Source: JAGTVB01 sp049282355
Lineage (GTDB): Bacteria > Pseudomonadota > Gammaproteobacteria > HK1
NCBI GenBank assembly: GCA_049282355.1
Contig: JBAPTW010000171.1
Location: 1 to 48,599 of the forward strand
DNA: 48,599 bases
Direction of reading: 5' to 3'
The notes under the pieces are model-generated. The model did no database searches. It worked only from the letters and a program-made list of their open reading frames with translations, and had not been told where the DNA came from. Below are positions 36,047-44,901 of the stretch, in pieces (the first letter of the stretch is position 1; each line of letters starts with the position of its first letter). The translations under genes and the position numbers were made by a program.

Positions 36047-36454
36047 TCAGCCGGCATCAATAACAGTACAAACCACCCTGCGCTGGCTACGCGGTCCGTC
36101 AAACTCACAGAAGAAAATATTTTGCCAAGTCGAAAGACCGAGCTTACCATCGATCAGCGGTATCGTTTCCGAGGGTCCGACAAGACCGGCTTTTAGGTGC
36201 GCATCCCCATTACCATCCTGGTGGTCATGGAGCCAAACACCTGGTGGAATCAGCTGGCGCAGCAAATTAATGACGTCCGTCTGAACACTCTGATCCCAGT
36301 TCTCCTGAATCATAATGGCGCCGGTGGCGCCCTGTGCATAAACCGAAACCAGACCGTCGCGCGCTCCGCACGCCTCGACCACCGCTTTTACCTGGGGTGT
36401 GATATCGAGCAACTGCTCCCGTCGATGGGTAGCGATATGGATGATTTCACGCAT
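36047..36454 (-). CDS. yjbQ: YjbQ family (UPF0047) protein
   Basis: A 135-residue YjbQ/UPF0047 protein: IATHRREQLLDITPQVK, VSVYAQGATGAIMIQEN, WLHDHQDGNGDAHLKAGLVG and LGLSTWQNIFFCEFDGPR. The HxHxxxNG(D)AH-like segment carries the conserved metal-site histidines. Members show a weak thiamine-phosphate synthase activity in vitro; the in vivo role is unsettled. The start at 36454 (MREIIHIATH) has GGAG upstream; a longer frame to 36583 has no counterpart in the family. It is first in the transcript with ilvD. Confidence 0.92.
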   Translation of the reverse strand: MREIIHIATHRREQLLDITPQVKAVVEACGARDGLVSVYAQGATGAIMIQENWDQSVQTDVINLLRQLIPPGVWLHDHQDGNGDAHLKAGLVGPSETIPLIDGKLGLSTWQNIFFCEFDGPRSQRRVVCTVIDAG

Positions 36455-36698
36455 GGCGCAGCTCCAAAGGCAATAGCCATAAACTCTCGCGGTTGCCGAA
36501 GCAAAGACCTGAGGACAGCCCCCGCAGGGCCCCACGACTGACCCCGCCGGAGAGCCTCGGGCTAGGCGAGCAAACCTCGGCATTATACGGTCGTCTTCGT
36601 CCGCCTTACCACGAAATTACCGAAGTGAAGTGCGCCGCCTCAGACGGTGAAAGCGAAGGGGTCTTGCGAAAGCAATCCAGCGCGACCACAATCTTTGC

Positions 36699-37856
36699 AT
36701 GGCAACCGCACTTCCCTCCCCCATCGATATGCTGACAGCTTTGATCGCCGTTCCGACGGTGAGCAGCGTCAATCCAGAGTTCGACATGCCCAACCGAGGA
36801 GCCGTCGATCTTCTTGCCTCTTGGCTCGATGACCTTGGATTTCGCATCGAGATCATGCCCCTCGACAGCGAGGGCAAGAAAGCGAACCTGCTTGCGACGC
36901 TGGGCGGCGGTGAAGGCGGACTGGTTCTGGCGGGTCATACCGATACCGTACCCTATGATCAGCGGGCATGGAACACCGATCCCTTCTGCCTTATTGAAGC
37001 CGATGAACGCCTTTACGGACTTGGTACCGCCGACATGAAGGCATTCCTGGCAATTGCCGTTCACGTTGCCGCTCGATTTACCTCCCATCGGCTGCAGCAG
37101 CCCCTGAGCCTGTTGGCCACTGCGGACGAGGAATCAGGTATGAACGGTGCGGCCGCCTTTGCCGAGCGTGGCCGCGCTCCAGGACGTTACGTCATCATTG
37201 GAGAGCCGACAGGAATGCGGCCCGTACACCTGCACAAGGGAGTTCTTATGGAGGCGATCCGCCTGCAAGGTCGATCAGGGCACTCGAGTGATCCGAGCCT
37301 TGGGGAGAGCGCCTTGGAAGGCATGCATCAAGTGATTACGCGGTTGCTTGCCTGGCGCCAAGTGCTCCAGGCAGAGCATTGCAACGGGCGCTTTGATGTT
37401 CCTGTTCCGACAATGAATCTCGGTCGGATTCAGGGAGGTGACAACCCCAACCGCATCTGCGGCGAGTGTGAGCTGCAACTCGACCTTCGACCACTGCCTG
37501 GCATGGACATCGAGGCACTTCGTCAGGCGCTTCGCTCGCAGGTATACGAAGCGTTAGCGGGCACCAGCCTCATGGCCACCTTCAACCCCTTTTTTCCGGC
37601 AGTGCCAGCCCTGGAAACGCCGTCGGACAGTGCTATCGTGCAGGCAACAGAAACCCTCACCGGGAAGTCGGCAGGCGCCGTGGCCTTCGGCACCGAAGGT
37701 CCATTCCTCAATCGCCTGGGTATGGAGTCGGTTATTCTTGGCCCGGGCGACGTGGCACAAGCACATCAACCGAATGAGTTTGTGCGGCGCAGCCAGATCA
37801 AACCGACCATCGACTTGCTAGAGGCCCTCATACATCAATTTTGCGTCGCCCGCTGA
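36699..37856 (+). CDS. argE: Acetylornithine deacetylase
   Basis: A 385-residue M20-family metallopeptidase of the ArgE type. Metal and catalytic residues lie in GHTDTVPYD, GLGTADMKAF, ATADEESG and GEPTGMRPVHLHKG, with the last ligand in AHQPNEF. The dimerisation domain segment GRSGHSSDP is intact. It removes acetate from N-acetylornithine in arginine synthesis. argA lies downstream on the same strand with a lipoyl-domain gene between. The start has no strong ribosome site; an internal Met11 is possible but would remove part of helix 1. Confidence 0.9.
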   Translation: MATALPSPIDMLTALIAVPTVSSVNPEFDMPNRGAVDLLASWLDDLGFRIEIMPLDSEGKKANLLATLGGGEGGLVLAGHTDTVPYDQRAWNTDPFCLIEADERLYGLGTADMKAFLAIAVHVAARFTSHRLQQPLSLLATADEESGMNGAAAFAERGRAPGRYVIIGEPTGMRPVHLHKGVLMEAIRLQGRSGHSSDPSLGESALEGMHQVITRLLAWRQVLQAEHCNGRFDVPVPTMNLGRIQGGDNPNRICGECELQLDLRPLPGMDIEALRQALRSQVYEALAGTSLMATFNPFFPAVPALETPSDSAIVQATETLTGKSAGAVAFGTEGPFLNRLGMESVILGPGDVAQAHQPNEFVRRSQIKPTIDLLEALIHQFCVAR

Positions 37857-38291
37857 GAGTCAGTGATAAACCGTTTGGGAGATTTTTGCCGCCATGCATG
37901 CGTCGCTTACCTCAATGGGCGCAGCCGGCAATGATCGGATGCTTTTGCCGGTGTCCATGACGGCCGCGGCACAAAGCACCACATAACGCGACAATGGCGA
38001 TTTTGTTAGCGAATGATGAAACATCTGTCGATTGCGATTGGTCCAATGGAGAAACAGTCGTGCTCGCTCGCAAGCGCCGCCATACTTACCCTGCGGGTCA
38101 TTGCTGCAACTTTCATTGCCGCGCCCTATTCCCGAGCTTTGGTCGAGCGATCCCAGTGCCCTGTCAGCAAAGACCTTGAAGTTGTCATGGCTATAGCATC
38201 GCGGTGCGTTTCGGCCTAAATTAGTTGTTGTCCTTCTTGCCGTTCTCGTGTTCTTGCTTTGGTCCGCTGCGTTGCCAGAGGAGTCATATAG
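37857..38291 (+). other. Gap between argE and the lipoyl-domain gene; hydrophobic out-of-frame stretch
   Basis: 435 bases. A frame at 38013-38219 gives a short peptide with no ribosome site and is not called. At 38206-38283 a different frame encodes a basic lead (RGAFRPK) and a strong hydrophobic run (LVVVLLAVLVFLLWSAA) ending with PEE just before the lipoyl gene, but it has no start codon, has a stop upstream at 38194 and runs to a stop shortly after entering the next gene. It may be a remnant or a frameshifted N-terminus. Confidence 0.4.
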
Positions 38292-39176
38292 GTGGACACC
38301 GACGAGGTTGTAATACCAGTTCCGACGAAAACTGCCCGCGATGCCAGTATCTTGGTGCTTTTTGCGTCGCCCGGGGATACGATTCGCCGGGATCAGCTGA
38401 TCGCCCTCCTCGAAGGAGACAAAGGCGTGTTGCAGGTTTCATCACCGTTTTCAGGCGTCGTCAAGGTGGTGCAGGTTAAGGTAGGGGCCAGGGTTGCCCC
38501 TGGATCACCGATCCTGACGTTGGATCGCATCGAAACGCGTGGTCGACGAAACGAGGCTAGCACCGTCGATGCCCGTCACCTTCCCATCTTGCCGGTTCGA
38601 CAGGTACCGGAAAACCTTCCCGTCTTGACAGCGTCCACGCTCGGCGCCTTTCAAAGACAAATTGAGGGCGTGCTGGGTAGCACCCTCACCGCGCCGGCCA
38701 CCTTGGCAGTGGCAGACTTCTGGACTCATTGGGAAGCGTTTTCCGATGGCCTTGCGCGCCACGACCTTGTGCTGCAGTTCCATCTCGAGCACACGTCCGC
38801 TGGACAGAGGCAACAAGCCGCGCGCTACTATCAGAGCGTACAGAAACTTGCTCGCCCGTTAGCTGTGGCAGGCCTTTTTTTGCTGTTTTTCCTCTGGCAA
38901 GCTGCCGTCGCTTTGATCGCCCTTGGCGTTGCCATGCACTTCGGCGCGGGCTACCTGAGGACCCGCGATAATCACCGAAGGAACCGACATGTCATGCAGC
39001 TAGCCGAGCAAACGCCATGCAAAATTGAAATGGCCAAACTTTGTGCACAATATATCCTGGGCATGGTGGCGCTAGTCTCCACCACCGCCCGTGCACAATG
39101 GCCCGATTATCCGTCGAGCGTTCTGACCGGGAAGCGCACTCTCATCCCCGGGGCCCAGTCGAAAATAAATCCCTAG
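38292..39176 (+). CDS. Membrane-anchored protein with N-terminal lipoyl-type domain
   Basis: A 294-residue protein of a type I do not recognise as a whole. Residues 1-78 follow the biotinyl/lipoyl fold: SPGDTIRRDQLIALLEGDKGVLQVSSPFSGVV, with K44 in GDKG at the modification place, then VGARVAPGSPIL. It lines up closely with the E3 lipoyl domain at 12962. Residues 80-190 are a polar, helical linker. A long hydrophobic segment (about 192-222) is followed by a basic RTRDNHRRNRH and a second hydrophobic segment (about 246-263). The start is GTG 38292 with AGAGGAG upstream. It lies between argE and argA on one strand. Possible roles: a lipoylated membrane redox protein, or a membrane-fusion-type protein whose first segment has been lost. 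The call rests on fold resemblance. Confidence 0.65.
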   Translation: MDTDEVVIPVPTKTARDASILVLFASPGDTIRRDQLIALLEGDKGVLQVSSPFSGVVKVVQVKVGARVAPGSPILTLDRIETRGRRNEASTVDARHLPILPVRQVPENLPVLTASTLGAFQRQIEGVLGSTLTAPATLAVADFWTHWEAFSDGLARHDLVLQFHLEHTSAGQRQQAARYYQSVQKLARPLAVAGLFLLFFLWQAAVALIALGVAMHFGAGYLRTRDNHRRNRHVMQLAEQTPCKIEMAKLCAQYILGMVALVSTTARAQWPDYPSSVLTGKRTLIPGAQSKINP

Positions 39177-39213
39177 GCACGCCTTATTCCTCTTTCCCGC
39201 GGTTCGCAAACGG

Positions 39214-40539
39214 ATGTCCGAATCGGCAATGTATGCACGCTATGTCGGCTGGTTTCGCGACTCAGCCCCCTATATCAATGCGCATCGCGACCAGATTTTC
39301 GTTATCCAGTTCGGTGGAGAAGCCGCCGAAGACGTTCATCTCATTCACGACCTTGCGCTGCTCAACAGCCTTGGTATCCGGCTAGTGCTGGTGCATGGTG
39401 CCCGACCCCAGATTGAACGACGGCTGGTAGAGCGCGGCCTTCCTGTGGATTACGCCGATGGATTACGGATCACCGATGCAACGGCACTTCAGGTCGTCAA
39501 AGAAGCGGTGGGGGCGCTGCGCGTTGAGATAGAGGCGCTCTTGTCCATGGGGCTCGCCAATTCGCCTATGGCCGGCGCCCGCATCCGCGTCGCATCTGGG
39601 AACTTTGTCACTGCCCGTCCCATTGGTGTTCGTGACGGTGTGGATTTTGGCTATACCGGTGAGGTTCGACGCGTTGATCAGAAGTCCATCCGCAGCCGCC
39701 TCGACGAAGGTGCCATCGTGGTCGTCTCTCCTCTCGGGTACTCGCCTACCGGCGAAATCTTTAACCTGCATGCCGAGGAAGTCGCCACCGCCATCGCCAT
39801 CGAGATTCGTGCCGCTAAGTTGCTGTTGCTCGGCGAAGGACCCCTTCCCGTCGATGATTTAGGGCAATCCATTCGCCAGCTGACGCTCTCCGACGCCAAG
39901 CAGCTATTTAACACCTATTGCCACGATCAACAGCAAACGGACGAAACCTGCCTTCGTCAGCTCAAGTTTGCCATCCTCGCCTGTCGCCACAGTGTGCGCC
40001 GTGCCCATCTGCTCGATCGGCGAGTCGACGGGGCGCTGTTGCTCGAGCTATTTACCCGTGACGGCATCGGCGTCATGCTGAGCGGCGAACCTTTCGAACA
40101 GACGCGCCGGGCGACTATCGACGATGCCGGTGGCATACTGGCGCTTATCGAGCCGATGGAAGAGGAAGGTCTATTAGTCCGGCGCTCCCGGGAGAAACTG
40201 GAAACGGAGATCGACCGTTTTTTGGTTATGGAGCGAGATGCAGCCATTATCGGCTGCGCTGGCGTTTATCCATTCCCCGCCGACAGCATAGTAGAATTAG
40301 CGTGTTTGGCGGTACATCCCAGTTATCGCAATGGGCAACGGGGAGACGCTCTATTGGCGGCAACGGAGCTGGACGCTCGCGCCTTGGGCGCCACCTGGCT
40401 GTTCGTGTTAACGACGCGCGCAGCGCACTGGTTCATAGAGCGCGGTTTTAAACTCGCCGCCATCCAGGACTTACCCGTGGCACGCCAAGCTATCTATAAC
40501 TACCAGCGTAATTCCAAGGTGCTTATCAAACAACTGTAG
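39214..40539 (+). CDS. argA: N-acetylglutamate synthase
   Basis: A 441-residue two-domain protein. Residues about 20-290 are an amino-acid-kinase fold (VIQFGGEAAED, LVLVHGARPQIERRL, GEIFNLHAEEVA) that binds arginine as feedback inhibitor in the classical ArgA. Residues about 295-441 are a GNAT acetyltransferase (IEPMEEEGLLVRRSREKLE, CLAVHPSYRNGQRGDALL, TTRAAHWFIERGF). The length equals the E. coli enzyme (443). It makes N-acetylglutamate, the first step of arginine synthesis; argE 1.4 kb upstream removes the acetyl group later. It is convergent with lapB. Confidence 0.94.
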   Translation: MSESAMYARYVGWFRDSAPYINAHRDQIFVIQFGGEAAEDVHLIHDLALLNSLGIRLVLVHGARPQIERRLVERGLPVDYADGLRITDATALQVVKEAVGALRVEIEALLSMGLANSPMAGARIRVASGNFVTARPIGVRDGVDFGYTGEVRRVDQKSIRSRLDEGAIVVVSPLGYSPTGEIFNLHAEEVATAIAIEIRAAKLLLLGEGPLPVDDLGQSIRQLTLSDAKQLFNTYCHDQQQTDETCLRQLKFAILACRHSVRRAHLLDRRVDGALLLELFTRDGIGVMLSGEPFEQTRRATIDDAGGILALIEPMEEEGLLVRRSREKLETEIDRFLVMERDAAIIGCAGVYPFPADSIVELACLAVHPSYRNGQRGDALLAATELDARALGATWLFVLTTRAAHWFIERGFKLAAIQDLPVARQAIYNYQRNSKVLIKQL

Positions 40540-40585
40540 CGAGGTAAGGGCGGCGGCACGGAAACCTCGATGGATCGCCAGCGAC

Positions 40586-41755
40586 TCACTCCCCTTCTAT
40601 CCCCTGCACCGGTTTGATGGTGTCCCAGTGCCGGCAGCCAGGGCATTTCCAATGCAGCGATTTCGCTGGAAAACCGCATTGTTGACACCGGTAAACAGGC
40701 CTCTGCGCCAACAGGGCCAAGATGAGACGCCTAAGGATCAGCAAGCGCTCATGACACTCGCCGGTCGTTCGTAGGAGCTCAAGCTCCACCAAACGTTGAT
40801 AGCCGCGCACCGAAGGCCGCCGTCGAAGCTGCTCGGTGAGCAACTGCAGGGCCGAAGCCTGCCCATGGACTCGTTGTTCGTGGTCAACGAGCGCAAGTGT
40901 TGCGGTAAGGCCGCCATAACGATCCAAGATCTCGCGCAGAAATGCCCGAATCTCGTCAGTTCGGCCGAGTCGATGAAGACAACCGCATACCCTCGGTATG
41001 GCTTCTGGGAGGAAGCTGGGATCCTGGTCTTCAACACGCCGATAAGCACTGAGTGCGGCAGCATTTTCGCCCGATTGCGCCAGAATGTCGCCCTCCAGTA
41101 GGCTCGCTCGCACCGATCCCCGATGCAGTCCATAGGCCTGTCTGACCATAACCAATGCTTGCTCGAGCTTTCCCGCGCGCTGCTCGCGCTCAGCCTGTTG
41201 ACAATAGTAGTGAGCCAGTCGCGGATCCCATTCTCCGCCGGTTGATTCCGCCAACCGGCGAGCCGCTCGAATCGCGCTTTCCCATTCCTGCTCCTGTTCA
41301 TAAATCTCAACCAGTTGCCCCAGGGCCGTAGCAACGTGCAGGTGCTTATCAATGAGCTCCCGGAACCACGCTTCGGCGCGGTCCAAAAGGCCCGCGCTCA
41401 CATAGTCTTGCCCTAGCTCAAACATCGCTTCAGCGCGCTGTTCTAAAGTCAAAGCAGGACGGGAGGTGAGATTCTGGTGAATGCGAATGGCCCGGTCGAC
41501 CTCGCCGCGCCGACGGTAGAGGTTACCCAAGGCGAGATGGGTTTCTATCGTGTCACTATCGATTTCAAGTACTTTGATAAAGCTATCGATAGCCTTATCC
41601 GGCTGCTCACTCCCAAGGTAGCTAAGTCCTTTGACGTAATCAGCAGGCAGTGTCTTCGGAGGCGTGCTTTTTGAAAAACCGTGGGGGCTACCTGCCCGTA
41701 CCGCATACCACACCAACAGTGCAGCCACCGGCAACAGCAGCAGGAATTCGTACAT
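40586..41755 (-). CDS. lapB: LapB (YciM), lipopolysaccharide assembly regulator
   Basis: A 389-residue protein of the YciM/LapB type. An N-terminal membrane anchor (EFLLLLPVAALLVWYAV, residues 3-19) is followed by about six TPR units and a C-terminal rubredoxin-like metal site CQQCGFPAKSLHWKCPGC. LapB brings LpxC to FtsH for degradation and so sets the LPS/phospholipid balance at the inner membrane. E. coli has lapA directly before lapB; here only 178 bases separate it from ihfB and no lapA is recognised. The start has TGAGG upstream. It is the last gene of the minus-strand block. Confidence 0.93.
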   Translation of the reverse strand: MYEFLLLLPVAALLVWYAVRAGSPHGFSKSTPPKTLPADYVKGLSYLGSEQPDKAIDSFIKVLEIDSDTIETHLALGNLYRRRGEVDRAIRIHQNLTSRPALTLEQRAEAMFELGQDYVSAGLLDRAEAWFRELIDKHLHVATALGQLVEIYEQEQEWESAIRAARRLAESTGGEWDPRLAHYYCQQAEREQRAGKLEQALVMVRQAYGLHRGSVRASLLEGDILAQSGENAAALSAYRRVEDQDPSFLPEAIPRVCGCLHRLGRTDEIRAFLREILDRYGGLTATLALVDHEQRVHGQASALQLLTEQLRRRPSVRGYQRLVELELLRTTGECHERLLILRRLILALLAQRPVYRCQQCGFPAKSLHWKCPGCRHWDTIKPVQGIEGE

Positions 41756-41933
41756 ACCTCAGGCGAAATTGAGCTCGATGACGATCAATGACCGGCAAGT
41801 CACCAGATTATCGTTTCGGTTGCGAGGAAACAAAGCAATATGCAAACAACACAGACGCCGTTCGCGGCTACTACGCCGCGCTACGCCGTCTTTTTGCAGT
41901 CCGCTTAGATAACGTTGGGGACGCCGTGGCGCT

Positions 41934-42287
41934 TCAAGCAACGCTTTGTGCCGATTCCTCCCGGTTTGCCACAGCCCGTGCCGCCGCCTGAGTTTTGCTG
42001 CGGTGAGCGCTGTCATCCACTCGCTCGCGCAGTTCTTTCCCGGGCTTGAAATGGGGAACATGCTTTGCTGGGAGCGCCACTGGCGCTCCGGTCTTTGGGT
42101 TGCGCCCAAGGCGCCGGGGCCGGTAATGCAGAGAAAAGCTGCCAAATCCACGAATCTCAATGCGATCTCCGCCTGCCAGCCATTGTGCCATTTGTTCCAG
42201 AATTGTCTTTACCGCCAACTCCACATCGCGGTAAGCAAGGTGCGTCTGTTTCTGCGCAATGCGTTCGATTAATTCTGACTTGGTCAT
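41934..42287 (-). CDS. ihfB: Integration host factor, beta subunit
   Basis: A 117-residue protein beginning MTKSELIERIAQKQTHLAYRD and ending the fold with RIEIRGFGSFSLHYR, GRNPKTGAPVALPAKHVPHFKPGKELRERV. These are IHF-beta signatures. The usual length is 94; the extra 23 residues are an Ala/Ser/Arg-rich C-terminal tail. IHF bends DNA sharply at specific sites. The start at 42287 is set by family alignment; the longer frame to 42386 runs into the rpsA end. It lies 73 bases downstream of rpsA, as in other gammaproteobacteria. Confidence 0.95.
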   Translation of the reverse strand: MTKSELIERIAQKQTHLAYRDVELAVKTILEQMAQWLAGGDRIEIRGFGSFSLHYRPRRLGRNPKTGAPVALPAKHVPHFKPGKELRERVDDSAHRSKTQAAARAVANREESAQSVA

Positions 42288-42360
42288 CACCTCGACCCTG
42301 CAACTGGAAACGCCAATCACACCAATCAAATCCGACAAATTACGCCCTGGTGCGATAGCC

Positions 42361-44046
42361 TTAACTACCCCCCTCCTTTGCATCATTCAACTGCTCTTTC
42401 ATGAGGTCGCCAAAAGTTGCCGTCCCGCCGGGCGAGGCCGCGCTGTATTCCTCCATCGCGGCAGCCTCCTCATCATCCTCTTTGGCCTTGATAGAAAGGG
42501 AGATAGTTCGCTTCTTCTTATCCACCCCGACAAACTTCGCTTCGACACTGTCGCCCGGTTTCATCACCGAGCGTGCATCCTCGACCCGGTCGCGCGCCAT
42601 TTCAGAGACGCGAATTTGACCCTCGACGCTGTGATCAAGCTCCACCACGGCACCTTTTGCATCCACCTCCTTCACCGTCCCGATGACAATGCTGCCCTTT
42701 GGATACTCTGCCAGAAACGCCGCCAGGGGATCCTTATCGAGCTGCTTGATACCGAGGGAGATACGTTCCCGCTCGGCGTCCACCGATAGAACCACCGTCT
42801 CGATCTCATCGCCTTTCTTATAGTTACGAATGGCGTCCTCTCCGGACTGATTCCACGAGATATCCGACAGATGCACCAGACCGTCGATGCCACCTTCGAG
42901 CCCAATGAAAATGCCAAAGTCGGTGATCGACTTGATCTTTCCCGTCACGTGGTCATTCTTGTTATGGGTCGCTGCAAACTCCTCCCAGGGATTGGGCCTA
43001 CACTGTTTGATGCCCAGGGAGATGCGGCGGCGGTCTTCATCGACATCGAGCACCATCACATCGATCTGATCCCCGAGCTGCACCACTTTGGAGGGATGGA
43101 TGTTCTTGTTTGTCCAGTCCATCTCCGAGACGTGTACCAGGCCCTCGACCCCCTCTTCGATTTCCACGAAACAGCCATAATCAGCAATGTTGGTTACCTT
43201 GCCGACAAGCCGTGTTCCTTCGGGATAACGCCGCGCGATATCCACCCATGGATCCTCGCCCAATTGTTTCATCCCGAGAGAGACCCGGTTTCGTTCGCGA
43301 TCGAACTTCAGCACCTTCACCTCGATTTCGTCGCCCACGGCCACGATCTCTGAAGGATGCTTTACGCGTTTCCAGGCCATGTCGGTGATATGCAATAGGC
43401 CATCGATGCCGCCAAGATCGACGAACGCACCGTAGTCGGTGAGATTTTTCACCACGCCTTTGACGACCAGTCCCTCCTCCAAATTCGACAGCAGTGCCTC
43501 GCGCTCAGCGGAATGCTCTGCTTCGACCACTGCCCGCCTCGACACCACGACGTTATTCCGGCGCCGGTCGAGCTTGATGACTTTAAACTCAAGCGGCTTG
43601 CCCTCAAGGTATGAGGTGTCCTTGACTGGCCGAACATCCACCAGCGAACCTGGTAGAAAAGCGCGGACTTCGTCAATGTCGACGGTGAACCCTCCCTTTA
43701 CCTTACCGCTGATCATCCCGGTGACGGTTTCTTCTTCATTGTAGGCCTGTTCAAGCCGCGTCCATGATTGAGCTCGCTTAGCCTTCTCTCGCGAGAGAAT
43801 GGTTTCCCCGAAGCCATCCTCGACAGCATCGAGCGCCACCTCAACCTCATCGCCCACATCCACCTCGAGATCGCCGCTCTCGTTGGTGAATTGCTCTGCA
43901 GGGATCATCGATTCGGACTTCAAGCCCGCGTTCACGACCACCCACTCCGGCTGAATATCGACGACAAGGCCCCTCACAATGGCTCCGGGACGCATCTTCT
44001 TTTCAGCCTGACTCTGCTCAAACAGCTCAGCGAAGCTTTCGCTCAT
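42361..44046 (-). CDS. rpsA: 30S ribosomal protein S1
   Basis: A 561-residue protein with six S1 RNA-binding domains (E. coli 557): the repeating pattern GxVxxIxxxGxFVxLxxGxxGLVHxSxxxW is clear from residue 110 onward (GAFVDLGGIDGLLHITDMAWKR, GCFVEIEEGVEGLVH, GIFIGLEGGIDGLVHLS). The N-terminus MSESFAELFEQSQ matches the ribosome-docking segment. It unwinds mRNA and aids initiation. The start has GGAG at 10 bases. It lies 106 bases after cmk with a possible terminator in between. Confidence 0.97.
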   Translation of the reverse strand: MSESFAELFEQSQAEKKMRPGAIVRGLVVDIQPEWVVVNAGLKSESMIPAEQFTNESGDLEVDVGDEVEVALDAVEDGFGETILSREKAKRAQSWTRLEQAYNEEETVTGMISGKVKGGFTVDIDEVRAFLPGSLVDVRPVKDTSYLEGKPLEFKVIKLDRRRNNVVVSRRAVVEAEHSAEREALLSNLEEGLVVKGVVKNLTDYGAFVDLGGIDGLLHITDMAWKRVKHPSEIVAVGDEIEVKVLKFDRERNRVSLGMKQLGEDPWVDIARRYPEGTRLVGKVTNIADYGCFVEIEEGVEGLVHVSEMDWTNKNIHPSKVVQLGDQIDVMVLDVDEDRRRISLGIKQCRPNPWEEFAATHNKNDHVTGKIKSITDFGIFIGLEGGIDGLVHLSDISWNQSGEDAIRNYKKGDEIETVVLSVDAERERISLGIKQLDKDPLAAFLAEYPKGSIVIGTVKEVDAKGAVVELDHSVEGQIRVSEMARDRVEDARSVMKPGDSVEAKFVGVDKKKRTISLSIKAKEDDEEAAAMEEYSAASPGGTATFGDLMKEQLNDAKEGGS

Positions 44047-44120
44047 ACAATTGGGACTCCAAAACTAATCCTGACGCTCATCGCTGGGGAGAGCCCATAT
44101 GACAAGCACCGCCAATGTTC

Positions 44121-44151
44121 AAAAATTGACTCCGACGAGCACGTGTCGTCG
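44121..44151 (-). terminator. Possible terminator between cmk and rpsA
   Basis: On the minus strand directly after the cmk stop, CGACGA and TCGTCG (44146-44151 and 44133-44138 on plus) form a 6-base stem with a 7-base loop; a T-run of five follows 7 bases later (44125-44121). The gap to the T-run is long. It could partly separate rpsA expression from the upstream aromatic genes. Confidence 0.4.
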
Positions 44152-44152
44152 T

Positions 44153-44845
44153 CTAGTCCACCCACAAACCGCGCACCCCTATCGTCTCGACAACGCATTG
44201 CAAAACAGCCGCCACCGATTGCCCTGTCGTATCGACCACTATGGCGTCCTCGGCAGGCCTGAGCGGAGCCACCTCACGGGCCTGATCGCGTTGGTCACGC
44301 CGAGCGATGTCCTCGAGAAGGTTGCGCAGGTTAACATCAATTCCTTTTTCCTTCAACTGCTTATAACGCCTTTGGGCACGTTCATTAGGCGTCGCCGTCA
44401 GAAAGAACTTGATTGTCGCATCCGGAAATACCACCGTGCCCATATCTCGACCGTCCGCCACCAACCCGGGTGGGCCGCGAAAGGCCCGCTGCCGGGCAAG
44501 CAGGCAGCGGCGTACCCCTGCCATTGCCGCGATACGGGACGCATCCTCGGCGCAGGATTCCGTGCGGATAGCGTACGATACCTCCTCGTCACCGAGCCAC
44601 ACACGCACCATCTCCACCCCGGGAACCGTCTCGAAGCGCGCATCGAGATTACCCGCAATTTCGACCAAGGCCGCCTCATCATCCATCGCCAGCGCCCGAT
44701 TGCGCGCCGCCAAGGCAACCAAGCGATAGAGTGCGCCGCTATCGAGGAAGCGCCAGTCGAGTGCTTCCGCGAGCAACCGAGAAACAGTACCCTTGCCGGC
44801 ACCACTCGGACCGTCCAGAGTAATCACGGGCGCCGCCGTGATCAT
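44153..44845 (-). CDS. cmk: Cytidylate kinase
   Basis: A 230-residue CMP kinase: P-loop DGPSGAGKGT, LDSGALYR, GLVADGRDMGTVVFPDATIKFFL and RRDQRDQAREVAPL. It phosphorylates CMP and dCMP. The start at 44845 fits the family length. The frame also has an ATG at 44905 that overlaps the aroA stop (ATGA); this would add 20 residues not found in the family but would couple translation. Neither start has a good ribosome site. Confidence 0.94.
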   Translation of the reverse strand: MITAAPVITLDGPSGAGKGTVSRLLAEALDWRFLDSGALYRLVALAARNRALAMDDEAALVEIAGNLDARFETVPGVEMVRVWLGDEEVSYAIRTESCAEDASRIAAMAGVRRCLLARQRAFRGPPGLVADGRDMGTVVFPDATIKFFLTATPNERAQRRYKQLKEKGIDVNLRNLLEDIARRDQRDQAREVAPLRPAEDAIVVDTTGQSVAAVLQCVVETIGVRGLWVD

Positions 44846-44901
44846 GGCAAGCGAATACCGGTTAGCAGCCAACCACTGGGCATCGACACATTCCAGGCAT
44901 A

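Noticed and set aside
38013..38219. Possible 68-residue secreted peptide before the lipoyl gene
   Set aside because: There is no ribosome site, the hydrophobic part is a poor signal peptide and the sequence has no recognisable family.
40540..40569. Inverted repeat CGAGGT/ACCTCG between argA and lapB as a terminator
   Set aside because: Only six base pairs around an 18-base loop, with no T-run on either strand.
41759..42160. Minus-strand frame of 133 codons in the place of lapA
   Set aside because: It lies mostly inside ihfB in another frame and lacks the two membrane segments of LapA; its end has a slight hydrophobic character but not enough for a remnant call.
42259..44262. Several long plus-strand frames over rpsA and cmk
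   Set aside because: They are antisense to strongly recognised genes and have no family resemblance.
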